DNA of 64,000 bases from Telmatactis stephensoni (Eukaryota > Cnidaria > Anthozoa > Actiniaria > Isophelliidae): assembly GCA_029948255.1 (NCBI GenBank), contig JALIZF010001834.1:112501-176500 (forward strand). The letters are read 5' to 3'. Both the position numbers and the translations under genes were made by a program. The notes under the pieces are model-generated. The model saw only the letters and a program-made list of their open reading frames with translations, made no database searches and was not told where the DNA came from. Shown here one piece after another: positions 38,401-53,400 of this stretch. How positions within the stretch are numbered: position 1 is the first letter of the stretch; each line of letters starts with the position of its first letter.

Positions 38401-41400
38401 CTTGCGCCCAACAGTTTCCAATTTACTGGGCTTCTTGGGTTCACCACTTAGTCAGCGCAAGTTGTTTATACTCATTTTAGTTTTGTATACCTTAACTTCT
38501 GTAGGGACCAGTAGTGCTTTGCAGAGTTTTTCTTATCTTGGACTTCCACAGCCACTACAGTAGAATAACTGACTTGTTTACTATCATCACGAGTGTGGGG
38601 AGGTAGTGGCGTAAATAGTGTATCGGTGAGTAACGCGAACTGGAACTCCACCTAAAGAGAAAAATATGATGAATATAAGTATTAATTGACTGGTTATCTC
38701 AATGATTTGCAAATGACTGACTGACTGACTGACTGACTGACTGACTGACTGACTGACTGACTGACTGACTGACTGACTGACTGACTGACTGACTGACTGA
38801 CTGACTGACTGACTGACTGACTGACTCACTGACTGACTGACTCACTGACTGACTCATTGACTCACTGACAGATTGATTGACTGATACATTGACGGACCTG
38901 AGGACGGACGGACTAATAATTCAAGTTATAAGACTGACACTCGGTCTCACTGACGGACTAACTAACTAACTAACTAACTTACAAACGGACGGACAACGGG
39001 CTGGCTGACTGATAGACTGAATAAATGACTGAAAGACGGAATGACTGAAGGACTATTTAACTGACGGACGGGCGGACAGACGGAGGCGGACGGACAGACG
39101 GACGGACTGATTTGATTGATCGACGGACGACTAAATGAAATTGAAGTTGTGACTTACTTTTTTCTTCAGTTCTACACTTATTGCATTAGCTTCTTTCAGT
39201 AGAACAGCGTGGCTTAGAATATCGTCCTACGAGTTAAAAAAGAAATGTTTTTTGAGAACAGCGTTATTGGGAATATGGATTAGCAGTATGCAATGGTGTT
39301 GCTGCATAGTATGGAACGATTCTAACCTTTAAAGATGTATAAATAAATGTTCTCCACTTTTGTATAACTGATGCAGCTAAGTTCATTTCTCTTTCTGTCA
39401 AGGGACTTTCACCTTGTTTTAGAGGAAAAGCAGACAAAGAATCATGGAACATGACAATAGAAATAGGTACAAGAAGGAAGAAATTAAAAACTTGTCTTAC
39501 TCTCAACACTTGTGACGTCAATGTCACTATCTTGTTCTAGATCACTGGAGGGAAACGATGTTAGCTCGACCTACAAAAAAACGAAAAACAGAGAGAATAA
39601 GGTGTAAAATTGTATTCGAAACGTTTTTGAAAATAATGAGTTGTGACACGAAAAATTTTTACCTGTCGTTGAAGTTCTTGTAGCTTGCTTTCATAACTCT
39701 GCAAACATTAATTTGATGAAATATTAAAGTTGGTAAGAGACTTGTGCTGATCTGCCTATCTACGAAAAATTATCTCCCAAAACTAAAACCTTCGGTGCAA
39801 GAAAATGAAATGGCGACCACACGTTTACACTAATTACAAAAAATGGTACATCCGCAATTGTACATTTATTCATTTCTGACGTAATTTCCAATCTCATTGT
39901 TATTTGTATCACGTGACAGGCACGTTTGCAACAGACCTGCTAAAGGTAGGTTTACATGGACTTTTGTCTCGGGCTGAGAGAGCGTCACGCGATGGGTTTT
40001 TCACAGTTTTCAAGAGACGTTTACATGGAGACCGGGAAAAAAATCATTTTACTACAATCAATCAAATTCTCGCTTTCTAATTGGTCGAGAACTGTGGTAA
40101 ATAAAGGTGCTGTTACACGCTGAAACTTTTATCTGAAACTTGTCTTGATCGCCGATGCGAGACGATTTTCATAAGGGGTGTTACACGCGGAAATTTCGTC
40201 CTGAAACTTGTTCGCGACACACGTTTCTGTTGCAGGAGTAGAAAGTAGTTCTACTATTCGTGAAACCGTCTCGTGAAACCGACCCGGGGAAAGTTTCAGC
40301 TAAATGACCATGTTACACGGTGCAATGCGTTGTGAAACTTGTCTCGCTACGTCGATTGAGGCAAGTTTCAGAGAAAAGTTTCAGCGTGTAACTGCAGCGC
40401 CTTTGAGAGTCCATACCACAATTTACGTCATCATCAGAAATTCCTTCGCAATTTGTAGTAAAAAAAAAAAAAATTTACAATGGGTTTCCGTGGTATCGAC
40501 TCTTACTTACCAACATTTTACGTCAGCACAAAAATTAGTTAACGTTTTGACCATCTGTAACGTAAAATGTTGGTAAATTCCATACCACGGAAACCCATTG
40601 TAAATTTATCAAATTACGTACATATGAGTCTTTTCTACCCGGGACGACATGAAAAACTTTTTTCTTTTTTTCAAATTCCAAATAAAAAGAGGTACAGCAA
40701 TGGTGGAGCTACCGTTGTCGGGATCCGGATCGACGAGGTCGCAGAAGCTTAGGATGGCGCCGAAAATAGGTTCCCGTGTAAACAAGTCTGTAATGTTACC
40801 GTCAAAGGCTCGAAGGTTTAAGTTTTGGTAACTCGATATTTTACTGTGCAACGCATACCTTTCTTTGTTGTTCTAGTAGAAAATCAGCTTGGTCTTTCTC
40901 TTGTCTAATCCTGTCCTCAAGCTCTAAAACTCTAAATATAGTAACACCGATACTCAGATACCGAAATTGAGTGTAAAACACTTTTCAATGTTTTATTTTC
41001 AGATAAAACATGGAACCTAACGAGTTACACGCAACACGGTCACATCATCACACGTCATGAAACGACACGACAGTCACGACATGACACGGCCACGACACGT
41101 TCACGACACAGCACGTTTTACAACGACTACCTTTACTTACCTGTTACTCATTTCCTTCATGTAACCTTGTTCTCTAAGTAATTCAAGAACAGCGTACGAC
41201 CAGTCCATTGGTTCGTCGCTTGACTCACGGGGCACTGAAAAAAAGAAGGCATATTAAAAATGGCCTCATGAAGATATAGAGATACAAATATCGCCATTAA
41301 ATACTTTCTGGTTGATGACGATGAACATGCTAATGACTTTGTTGATGACGGTAGTGATGGTGGTAGTGATAATGATGATGACCACGACGACGACGACGTG

Positions 41401-44400
41401 GCATCAGAGCAACTTTCTTGGTTGAACTTCAACAAAACGTTTCTCATTGCCCAAGTTTGCTTTCCATTCATTCAAATGATTACACTTCTTTATCTTTGCA
41501 TTTGATGCTTCTTGAGCGATTGGCGGATTGAAACCCGGCAAAGGAATATGCATTTGCAACACATGAACAAATATGTAGAAAGGCAGGCAATATTGTAAAC
41601 AAACCCAGTTAATAAAATACCCCAAGTGCAATGTAAGCACTTGGTGTATGCACCACCCAGTGTATCAGTAGATGATCCAACACAATCTATTTGATAACTT
41701 GGTGTTGCATACACTACGTGTTGCATACACCAAGTACATACCGAATGCAAACGGAAGAATACTAACCTGTGCTATCGAGATTAACATTGTCACGTGACCG
41801 TCGAATACGTTCAGCAAGGGCTGAAGGGATAAACAAAAACTTAGGAAATAAAATATAAGAACCCGCGTTCCCAATTATAAGCACTATTTGATACAATTTT
41901 TGGAAGCACTAGGACAAAGTTGTTGTGTGTGTTTGGTGTGTTTATGTGCCAATAAAGCGAGATACAAATTGTACATATCTGCAGTCAGTCCTTTGAAGCT
42001 CTGAAGTCACAATATTTCCTCTGCGTTTGACCTTTCTGGCCTCTGTTATAAAGCGTTATCTTAGGTCAAACGAACGTTCTTTGAATATCTGTATTCGCTT
42101 CGAATTGGGTTCCAGTCCCTGTTAGTTAGCGATTAGTAATAAGTTAATCAAATTCGACTTAAACACACCAAACACACCGACTTTATCCTAGTGCCCTTGA
42201 TGAGACTGCGGCCAATGTGTTCCGTGTGGGCGGGCATCAATTCCCGACAATTTCCCTTGCATTCAATTTTACGCCAAAGATACTAAAAGGTATAAACCTA
42301 TTTTGGAACAATGCATTCGGGTACCTGAAAACTGAGACCGAGTAATCAATTCATTATAAATTTTGATATATTCACAGCCGAGTGGTATAATCATTTTGCT
42401 GTAATCATTTGCAATATAAGACATGACTTACCCTGATGAGGGTGGTTAAACCTAAACACGTGGTTATTCCCAAGAATAAGACGATCTCCTACAAATACAA
42501 GAACAATAGAAAAACAATCAGTCCCAAATCCAAACTTCTTTACAAACTTTAAAGTACGTTTACACGGGGGATTGTGGCCCAGGCTGAGGTGGTCACGTGA
42601 CGCGGAGTTTCAACCATGGACGAAAAGACCTTCATGTCGTCCTGGGTAGAACGGACACGTATAAACGTAAATGTATTATTGTTCCGGTCTCCATGTAAAC
42701 GTCTGGAAAATCATGCATGTAAGACCCGTCCGTGACAGAACTCAGCTCGGACGAAAGCAACCTTAGGCTGCGTTACGGTGGCTTAACAAAGGTTTACGAG
42801 TGAGAACAAAGACTTCAGTTTTTTTTCTTTTCTCATCCAGACTGTCAGCAAGGCAGGGTTTTTTAGTACAACTTCCGACGATGAAAATGCTCAGTCTTCT
42901 CAGCAGGCAACACTCGGTCTTGGGAGGCCTGTGGAAATTCAGAGGCGAGGAGGACTCGACTCATCTCCTTTTTTACACAGGAATCACAAAGTCAAAGGAT
43001 TGCCTGCGGTGAAGGCTATGAAACTCTGATGAGCTGAGTATTGTATATTGACAGTATTAAAATTAGAAAAAGTAAAGAGCGAGTCTTGTGGAAAAAAACG
43101 CAACTATGGCAATTAAAAATTACAATGAATCCATAAGATTCCAACATCTATTCTTGGTTTGCAACTTTTCCCGGAGAATTGGACAAAAGGTCCACCAGTC
43201 ACGGTAGTGGTTTTCTTTTGTCAAGTCCACCAGCATGGCCGTCTTTTCGATTCTTTGTTCAATTAGATCTCCTGGGAATGGTTGCAAACCAAGAATTAAA
43301 AGTTGCCTTTGTACGACGATTTTTGATGATCAGTTATGATTCCCCTTTATTAAGCGACCACTTGATAGTTTAAACAAAATTAAAAAGCACAAAAAATATA
43401 CGAACACACGATGCTGTATTTGTCTCCAAGATGCGAGGGATAGCCGGAGAAAGTAAGTTGAAATTTGGTTGAAAAAAGCATTTTGACGAAAAAGAAAGTC
43501 GTGCATCTATCTGTTTAGTGGCCAGGAAATTCAATATGGCGACGTGAAACAAAAACCAACCAAAAACAAATAAAGAAACACCGATAATTTATTTAAGCTG
43601 GTTAAGTCGTTGGATATATCACATCAGCTAAAGAAACAAACAAACGAACGAACAAACAAAAGGAACGATCGATGGAACGAACGAACAATCAAACAAACAA
43701 CAAATAATCAAATAACAGTCAAAGAAAAACAAACAAAGAAACAAATCAAAACAACAAGTGATCAAAGCAGAAAAAAGAGATTTTCACTGATCATGTTAAT
43801 TGAATATTTCCAGTAGAAAAAAGGTTTCCAAGCCAACCGTACCAACAGAGAGTGCAACTAAATTATACGTAAGTCTTTTCCAAAGCTTTTATGGATTTGA
43901 GTTTCGCTAAACGAACTCTTTATTTGTTTCTTTTGAGGATTCTACAAAGTTATTTACATTTGCTTGCATTGATAACATTTATATCACGTACACGAAAGAA
44001 ATAAATATGAATTGGAATCGCTTTTGTTATTCCGGCTTTTCAAAATTAACTTTTTAACTCTGAAAGAAAGAGAACAAGAGAAAACTTTCATCGCGGGGGT
44101 AAACTGTCCTAATTTAATCTTGCCGGAATTTGTTTAAGGTGTCTCAAACTAGTTTTTTATTGGCTACGCTTCCACTTCTCATTTTAGAAAATGATAAGCT
44201 CGTCCAGTCCTAGACAAACTTAAACGGCTTTTACACCAATGATTTGGATTAAATGGAAGTTTTGATTGATACCAATTTATCTTCAATCAGCGTTACCTTA
44301 ATTGTCAACGATAAGCAAAGATGTCTGGAATCAATTTCTCTAAAATATCTCTCAATTTCGATGAGCTCCAGAAAAGCGACATGTCATAAATTATACGCCA

Positions 44401-47400
44401 AAGCAAATAAGTTGACACAGAATTCAAATTAATTTTGTGAGATCACGATTTCGAATTAAAAACAAAACCAAAAACTATTGCTTGGCACCTTAAAACACCC
44501 CGTAGGTGACAAGCAAACGTTCAGGAGATAAGACTTTTTATGACTGCACCAAGCAAAGTTGAAGATGGGGGTTTCAGTTAGGTGAGGGATTTAGAAGACA
44601 ACTCAGCGAATGTGTAACAAAACGGGACAACAAATTTGACAGCTTGAAGCTTTTGCCGTCTAACAGCTATTGAAAAATGTCCCATGGAAATAGACCTTGG
44701 AAATACATTTGATCATTCTTTGCCTACATCGTTGTAAAGCGGCAAATCACATTAGAGAAAGGCAAAACAAATTTAAACTTAGCATAAATTTTTAATGTTT
44801 AATGCGATAGCTCAAGCGTAAAAGCTGATGTTCACAAAATTAGGCAAGTTTATACTGAGGGTATTTTTTACCGCAATATTCCGGTTCCTGAACATCTGTT
44901 GAAATTTGATTCATAAATGACATACATTTAATTCCACTGGCTAACGCCGAAAAGTTGTTCATGTTTGGAGATAACGAACGGTCAGTTCCCCCAAAAATTA
45001 AAGTTTAGCAAAATTTCTTGATGTCCTCGATTTCAAAAAGCCATCTATAGTCCCGGGTAATTCAGTAGAAATAAATGAAATCAAAAGGGTAAAGAAGCTG
45101 ACAGGCTTACGCGTTGCCCATTTGGCACCCCTTCGATGACGTTTTCACCTTTATTAATTTTGGAACATCTGTTATTGTGAGTTATTGTGTAATGCATGCG
45201 TGTTGTCTAGTTCCTTATCACAACCCGAGGGCGAAAAACCTTCCATGACGCCTCGTTTGTTAGGTTAATGAACGTTATAAAACAAGGAAATAATAAAAAT
45301 ATATTTTTTCCACAATTAAACGACCTACGCCATATTGTTCTTGATAAGACAGTATAATCTCTACTCAAAGTAATAAGCTTTTGCTCTATGTATAATACTT
45401 ATTATAAGTTCCAGATGTCAAGATTGATATTTTTCCCTCAGCTAAAAAAGCTTAATGGCTCTACCCAAAGTGACAAGTGTTTGTTCTCTATATACTACTT
45501 TTATATAAGTCCCAGTCGTCAAGATTGAGGTTTTTTAAATCCTAATGGCTCTGTCCAAAGTGACAGTGAGTTTTTGTTCTCTATATAATATTTTACATAC
45601 GTTCCGGACATCAAGATTGAGATTTTCTTTCCATTGGCGCTATACTTATTGTTCTTAATAAAAAAGGCGTAATGGCTCTACCCAAAGTGATAAGTGTCTG
45701 CTCTCTATATAATACTTTTTATGTTCCACACGTCAAGATTGAGATTTTTCCACCGGAGCTATATTTATTGTTCTTAATAAAAAAAGGTTAATGGCTCTGC
45801 TCAAAGTGATAAGTGTCTCAGTGCTCTCTATATAAAAGGAATATAAAACGCGCGCGCATGTCTCTGTACTGTGATATAAACACGATGGAAGATGTAGAGC
45901 AAGAGAAAAGCAAGCTTAGGAACACGAGGCGTAGCCGAGTGTTTCTCTTGCTTTCCGAGTGCTCTACATCTTCCAGAGTGTTTGTATCACAGTACAGAGA
46001 CATAAGCGATCGTTTTATATTGCTTTTATAAAACATTTTCGACGTTTTTTGAGCGAGCCATGTCTCTGTCCTCTGATATAAACATGGTAGCCAGCCAATC
46101 AGCGCGCGCGTTATATTTCAAATATTTTATAAAATACTTTTTATGTTCCAGACGTCAAGATTGAGATTTTTCCACCGGCGCTATATTTATTGTTTTGATA
46201 AAAAGAGCCTAATCTCTGCCAAAAGTGATAAGTTTTTTGCTGTAATTCTTTTATATGTTCCAGAAGTCAAGATAGAAGTGTGTGCTTCAGTAAACTAAAA
46301 ACAGAACTAGTACTACTGTAAAATTACTCAATAAAATTGAAAGGTGGATCACAAAATGTGTATAGTATGGAGGTATATGGGATCAGATCATTTTTCACAT
46401 CAAGGATCAATGGGATAAGGGATCAAGAATTTTAAAGATGTTCACTTGGATCAAGGATCAGGTTGTTCAAGGCGAAATCAGGGATCAACTGATATGGTAA
46501 ATTGGGAATGACCGAAGAATTTTGCAAATTTGAGACCAGGGATCAACTGATTTCATATAGTATATAGAGGATCAGGATTTTTTTAAAGTCGAGATTAGGG
46601 ATCAACTGACGTAATTGGACCACGTTTCAAGAATTTGTAAATTTAGAGATCAAGTATCCGATATCTGATTAATAAAAAATACGAGATCAACCAAAAAAGT
46701 TATCCCTTTTTACAAACCTGTTCTCAACTGTCAGTATTGAACCGGCATTTTATATCTAAGCAAATAGGTGACACCAGTTTTATTTACAAGCCGAAACGTC
46801 AAGCAGCAGGTGATCGCAAGAAATGAAGAAGCTACCATAGAAAAAAAAAAGGAATTTTCTGTGTCAATAAATAGAAATGATAAGATCCGAACGATGATAA
46901 TATCGAAGTGCGTAGGCATCATATCTACAAGACGTAAATAAAGAAAAGTCAACATTATATCCGGCGCGCACAAGTGATCAATAGGAAGAGCAATTAGAAT
47001 TTTGTGTCTATTCATGCCGTAGACGCGCTCTAATGGGTTTAGGAAGGTTGCCGGATTGATGATAATAATAATAGTGATAATAATAAATTTATTTATATAG
47101 CGCTTTTTACTGTAGCTCAAAAGCGCTTTACAATCAATTAAGAAAACTATATAAACTATGTGAAAAATTTGGTGACTAGACTCGCGACTAGTCCCTATAA
47201 AATATTTCAAGAAAGCGTCGAACTTATAAAAATGAAATTATTATGCGAAACTAGACTTGTGACTAGTTAAAGGAGTGTTATTATCGTGGAAGATACTAAC
47301 TGTTTGCTACAGTAAGAAAAAAAAACTAAAATGTTGACATCAAACGCGCCGCTGATATTCGATGTGGCGGAAGCGCATACCATACAAAAACCGCGACGAG

Positions 47401-50400
47401 TATCTCCAATCTCAATTCATAACTCTGTCATCGTAAGCGCGTACCAATAACTACAACTACGTTGATCTTAGATTATCTCCTTCTCGTACGATATTTCAAT
47501 ATTTCTCGATTATTTCTTGAACGTATTTATCAATTCTTAATATTTCGTTGATCTTGGAAGTAAACTAACCACCGTGCCGCAATAAAGCATTCCGCTGCCG
47601 AAACACGGAATCTGAGAGGTCTCATAAACGGTACTCACAAACGTAGAGTGCCGCACGGTCACGCCACACGGTTACCGCAGGAATTTCGAATACTTTTTTA
47701 GACATCACGACACTGCCACGATCACGACACGGCGCAGTCCGTTTCACATTCATAAGAAATCAGCTGCTCTAAACTGGTAGTCTAAACTACATCGCAGCAC
47801 ACAGACATGCGCAGACGAAATAAATGTAGTTTTTCAAATCGTCAACGTTCTTGTGACTGTTAAAAATTAGTCGCACTCCCCAGCTGCATGCACCTGATTA
47901 GCATAACCACTTAGATTATTTAATGTAGAGCATCTAATTACAATGAATATGAAACGAAACTCATCTAGCTAACGTTAGGGACAGCCATTAATCCAAAACG
48001 ACAGAAACGCAACAGACGTGATCAAACATCGATCAGCCAGTTACAGCCGGTTAGTTGTATAAAACAACATGAACAATTCGACAGCTAAAGTTTGTCCAAA
48101 AGACCGGTACTCTCCGTTTTTCCTCCTACTGGCAACCTTGGGTGGTTTTTCGGGGATCTTTTCGATTGTTGGCAACGTCGTGGTGATGTTGACGGTTTGG
48201 AAGACCAAATCCATACAATGCGTTTCGAACCTTCTGATCGCCTCACTTGCTGTGGCCGACGGGATGGTAGGGATACTTTTAGGCCCACTTCTAGTTGTAC
48301 ATGCTGTAGTGTTTAGCTACCAGAGGTACACAAGTGATATCCCAAAGCCGTTTGACTCGTTTGAGGATTATTTCTGGATCCATGGCCTGTTTGTGTCAAC
48401 GTTTAGCCTGACCGCCATTAGCATAGACCGATACTTCGCCATAGCTAAGGGCATTTATTACCATTCGATTATGACTACACGACGATGTAAAAACATCATT
48501 ATCTTTATCTGGCTTTTTCCCACCATTTTTGCCTTCATGCGTATTATACTAGAAGAAGACCGGTTGCCATGGTTATGGTTGACGACTATCATAATGGCAG
48601 TTTTCTTCCCTTTATGTATCTCCAGTTACTGTTATTTCAAGATATTTATATTAGCACATGAACAAGCTCAGAAAACTATAAACCTTACAAACGCAGCAAG
48701 AACGGAAGAAAGAATGATTACCATCAAGAACACTAAAGCAGCCAAAACAATGGCTATAGTTATAGGAGTATTCTTCGTTACCTATACCCCCAGTATAATA
48801 ATAGCTTGTTTGCATCCCTTCACATCAGATAAATGCAGGCAGCTATGGATATACGCCACTGCTTGGCCATGGGGTTCGTGTTTCGCGTATTTCAGCAGTG
48901 CCCTAAACCCCTGGATCTATTCCCTAAGATCTAGAGCTTTTAGACAAGCCATAAAAAGAGCATTTCGGCAGACGAAGCGATTTTCAAAATATTAAGTGAA
49001 TTCACAGATCAATATTTGTTTTCAGACATCTCATTCACAGGTTAAAATACGTTCAGTTAATCATGTAGTATTGCCTAGCTTTCGTACACACTGTCCACCA
49101 TTAGGGCTATATATATTACCTGATCACTGCCCATAAAATGTAGTTAAACCTATTTAGATTTTTTTTACAAACACTGCAGGGCAATTGAAAATTCAGTTTA
49201 ACATTTTTTTTAACGTTTTTAGATCAGTTTCAAAACCAAAGTTTTAAATATATTCAATACTGATCACTCTGATAGCATTAAAGTTGAAACCTCGCAAATG
49301 AGATTTATTCATGTTATCATTTCCATGATAACATTCAATATAGATTTGTAATAGGCTTAAAAACTTTACTTATTTCTTCGCCTTTATCCCCTCGAAACAC
49401 CTGATATGCGGAAAAGTAAAATAGCAGATTACTAAAGGAAAACTGGCCGTATAATTATAGTCGGTCGGCTGTTCACAAAGTGCAAAGAACAATAATTTAA
49501 TCTTTGTAATAAACATGTAAAGAAAAAAAAAAGAAAAAAAAAAAAAAAAAGAAAGAAAAAAGAAAATGAAATAAGTGATAATAATTTGTCTTCTCTTATT
49601 CATTCTAAAATATGACCCTCCCTCCCCCTCTCTCCATCTGTTTTCTAGTGTTCATAGGTTCACTTGACCATTACAGAGACGTACAATATAGATACCATAT
49701 TTCTAAACGTTCAGCCTGATTTGCATAAGGACTTGGCGTAGCGGTGAGAGCCCTTGCCGTTCAGGTCTGTGGACATATCAAATGAGTTTGATTGACACGT
49801 TGGTCTCTACCAAGCCACGAGGCATTTTCGTATTCGTTTTTCCTCTCTCAAACAAAAACCAACATGTGAGTCAAAAGGTGTTGCGTATGTTAGAATAGTT
49901 GAATGAAGCGGTAGCCTTATGTGTGTATGTGGGACAGCAAGCCTACATTAATTAGCTATACGGGTTGCCAATTTAGTCTGGTCTGTTTGCTATGACACGC
50001 CATTGAACTAGCACTGGTCTTAATACAATATAGACAATATGGAAATTGGATTTCACCACATATTAAGCTGTTCAGAACCTGTTATTTCTATTACAAAAAC
50101 AATTTTATTATCGGGTTACTTATGAGCTCTGGCTCATTTATATCAGTGTGTGTTATTGATCACACATATTAAGAAGCTTTCATATGCTTTCCAGACATAA
50201 TGTCTATCAATGTTTATTATATTCGGGTGCACAAAAATACAGTAAAGCAAAAGGGAACAAAAACAAAACAACACAAAATAAAATTCTACAACAAAACAAT
50301 CGAACAAACAAACAAAAACACACAAAACAACAACAACAACAACAACAACAAACAAACAAAACAATTCAAACAAAGCAAAGCAAAACACAACAAGTGCAGT

Positions 50401-53400
50401 TCCTTCAGCACGATGATGGTGTCCCTGCAGGAAGTCGAAAGGTAGTCTGCGTAGCGGCAAAAGGTGCACTGAATTGTGAACAAATTTGAAGCCAATGAAT
50501 TAAACTCGAGCTCCGGAATTGATGTCAACTGGTTCAACTGGAGCCGGTAATTATAAACAAGATTTATTAAAGGGACGGCCTTCGGATTTGTAGCGTAAAT
50601 GTCTTGTATAAAGCAAACTAAATTTCGAATTTATGCCCAATGATCCCTTCGATAAACGTCATCAAAAACTTCCCCAATGTCAATATACGTCATCAAGAAT
50701 TACGTCAGCAGATAATTTTTGCTGAAGGATCCAATTCCGAGGAAGAAAACAGATAACTTTAAAACTTATACAAGTTGATGGGGTATCTTTGCAAACATAC
50801 GTTAAAATGTCATGTTAGATGTAGTGTTTACGACATTTACGCCCGTGTTGCATAAGATTTATAATCATGAGCCGTAGGCGATCCAGTGATTGTAGATGCG
50901 CGAATGTTGTAAACTATTTATGAAATGACTTGATTAATGGTTCCTCTGAGTGAAAACGTAAAAGAAAGAAACAAACAAAGAAATAGTTATCTAAAAAACT
51001 TTTGTTTAACAGAAATTAAGTAGGAGTTGAAGTACATGTTTTCTAGTTCTTGTTCACATTTTGTCAACCATTTTGTAATCACTTTCGCTAAGAGTTGGAG
51101 AGTCGGTTTCAAAAAGCATTGACTGAAAATGAAGAGCGACGTTTAATCGAGAGCACCGTACCGAAAAACACTAGTAATAACACAAAAATGGTGTGTTAAG
51201 CTTTTCGAAGGCTGGTAAAATCCAGAAAGGACAAGGAATAGGAATACGAGAAGGCTTGTCATTTTGTTTTTTAATAGGACAAGAAACCAAGAAATTTCGA
51301 AAATTTAAAAGCAGGGTCTACATTTCATAAATTGGCAATTAGTTACAATTACCAGTAGATATATCATGTAATTAATAAGCATACTCAATGTATTCAGTCA
51401 CTCAAATTAATCCCTGGTTTTCCTGATACTTTTTTTAAAAGCGTTCCCCAGCTTGTAGTATTACGGAGTTTACAAGGTGTCTATGTGACCCAATAACTAA
51501 AATTTCACTTGGTAAAAACTTATGAATTATAAATGAATTTTGTAAGACAAATAACACTGAGCTGTCACAGATATGCCGTTAACTCTCCGTTATAGCGAAT
51601 GATTAACAAGGGTAATTTATTCATCAAGTGGTCAAAAACATCATAAAATGAAAGACTGTCTTTCACTCTCACTCACCCGTAATTTTTTTGAGGTTTGGCC
51701 TTGGTCTATGAAGTGAAACGACATTTGATTTAGACTGGCACAGAAAACGCAAAGTTTTTTTTGAAAAGCTCTGCAGAGGGGATTCAATTCGAGAGCAGCT
51801 GTTTTCAAAGCAAATTTTGTAAGGAAGTGAAAAACAACACACACGGCGCCACCACGGTGACAATTATTATGGTAGTCTAACAAAGTGCTCTTTAGTAAAT
51901 AATAAGATATTTTTAATAAGCCAGTTTTTTTTTTTTCCATTAAAAAGGCATCTGTACAAGAGGTGGAAATGCAGGAGAAATGACAGGAGACAAAAAACAA
52001 AAGTTCCTTAAGGTTTCTGTGAGAAAATGTGCTGGATGACAAAAGGTTGCGATAGATTTCTATCGAAAAACTCTTGTAAAACATTCAATTTCATTTAACT
52101 CTTGGTTATGTATTGGCTTCAGACTAAATGTATTGGTTTGTTATTTCAATGTATTTATGAATTTACAAATGTGTACCATAATCACGTCATCTAAGACATC
52201 CGGTTCAGACGCCGTATCGGGGTCTACCAGCCATGATGTGCTGTACCCAAAGGCGCTGTTACACGCTGAAACTTTCCTCTGAAACTTGCCTCAATCGCCG
52301 TTGCGAGACAAGTTTCACAACGCATTGCACTGTGTAACATGGTCATTAAGCTGAAACTTTTCCCCAGTCGGTTTCACGAGACGGTTTCACGAAAAGTAGG
52401 ACTGCTTTCCACTTCTGCAACAGAAACTTGAACAAGTTCAGTTCAGGACGAAATTTCAGCGTGTAACAGCCCTTATATGAAATTCGTCTCGCATCGGCGA
52501 TCGACACAAGTTTCAGATAAAAGTTTCAGCGTGTAACAGTGCCTTAACTGTACATGGAATGTACTGTGTATGAACTGGGCCTAACGGGCTAGAAGCCGGG
52601 ATAACTCTTTTGTTTTTGGTGTCCCAAAGAAAAAGAAAACAAAAGAGTTATCCCGCCTATCAGTAGAAACAACTCGCTTTCATATAATCAGGGCCTTAGT
52701 GAAACCGGGATTATCAGCTGAAACTTCGCCTTACTATTAGTATCGCCGGGACTTGTAAATTAAGTGTCACATTTCAAATAAAAGGCATTCCCCTAGAAAG
52801 CTTGGAAAACTGTTAAAACACAATAAGAACTGCTGAATTCTAACTAAATGAAGTACAATTTGAACTCCTACTTAATATATCATTCAAACAAGACTTCAAC
52901 TGAATAGAAAGTTAATCTTTTTTCCCCATTTTTTGGTGAGATCGTAACATTTTGAATAAATTTAAATGGTATGACTTGCGTCATCCACTTGTCAAAACCG
53001 TCCATTCTTCTTAGCTTTAATTATGTTTTAATTAATGCCACCTGGACTCTGTTCGGATAACAGCAATTACAATAACCAAAGATGTATATGGCTTATTTTC
53101 TGGACATTCTAACGAGAATTTAATCAGTTGCAGAATAATTAGTAAAAGTCACAAGTGTTTACATCACTGAGAAACATCCGCCAATAAGCAGTGCATCGCT
53201 GCGTCTGTGTATGTTGCCTCTAAATATGTCACTAGATTCACTGGTAATGAGCAGTACATTACTGAATCTCTGTATGTTGCTTATGATTATATCACTAATG
53301 AAAAGACAAGCACTGCTAATGAGCACTACATTACTGAGTCTGTGTATGTTGCTTCTAGAAGAAAGAGATTCACTGGTAATGAGCAGTACATTGCTGGATC

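Noticed and set aside
38587..38829. Frame encoding repeated Ser-Gln-Ser-Val
   Set aside because: Translation of the GACT microsatellite.
45813..46036. Two 72-codon frames on opposite strands with nearly the same protein
   Set aside because: They are mirror images caused by a palindrome, not two genes.
46731..47210. 159-codon minus-strand hydrophobic frame, considered as a membrane protein
   Set aside because: It crosses a (TAA)n stretch and a dispersed-repeat tail, and has no GPCR or other motif; chance frame in AT-rich DNA.
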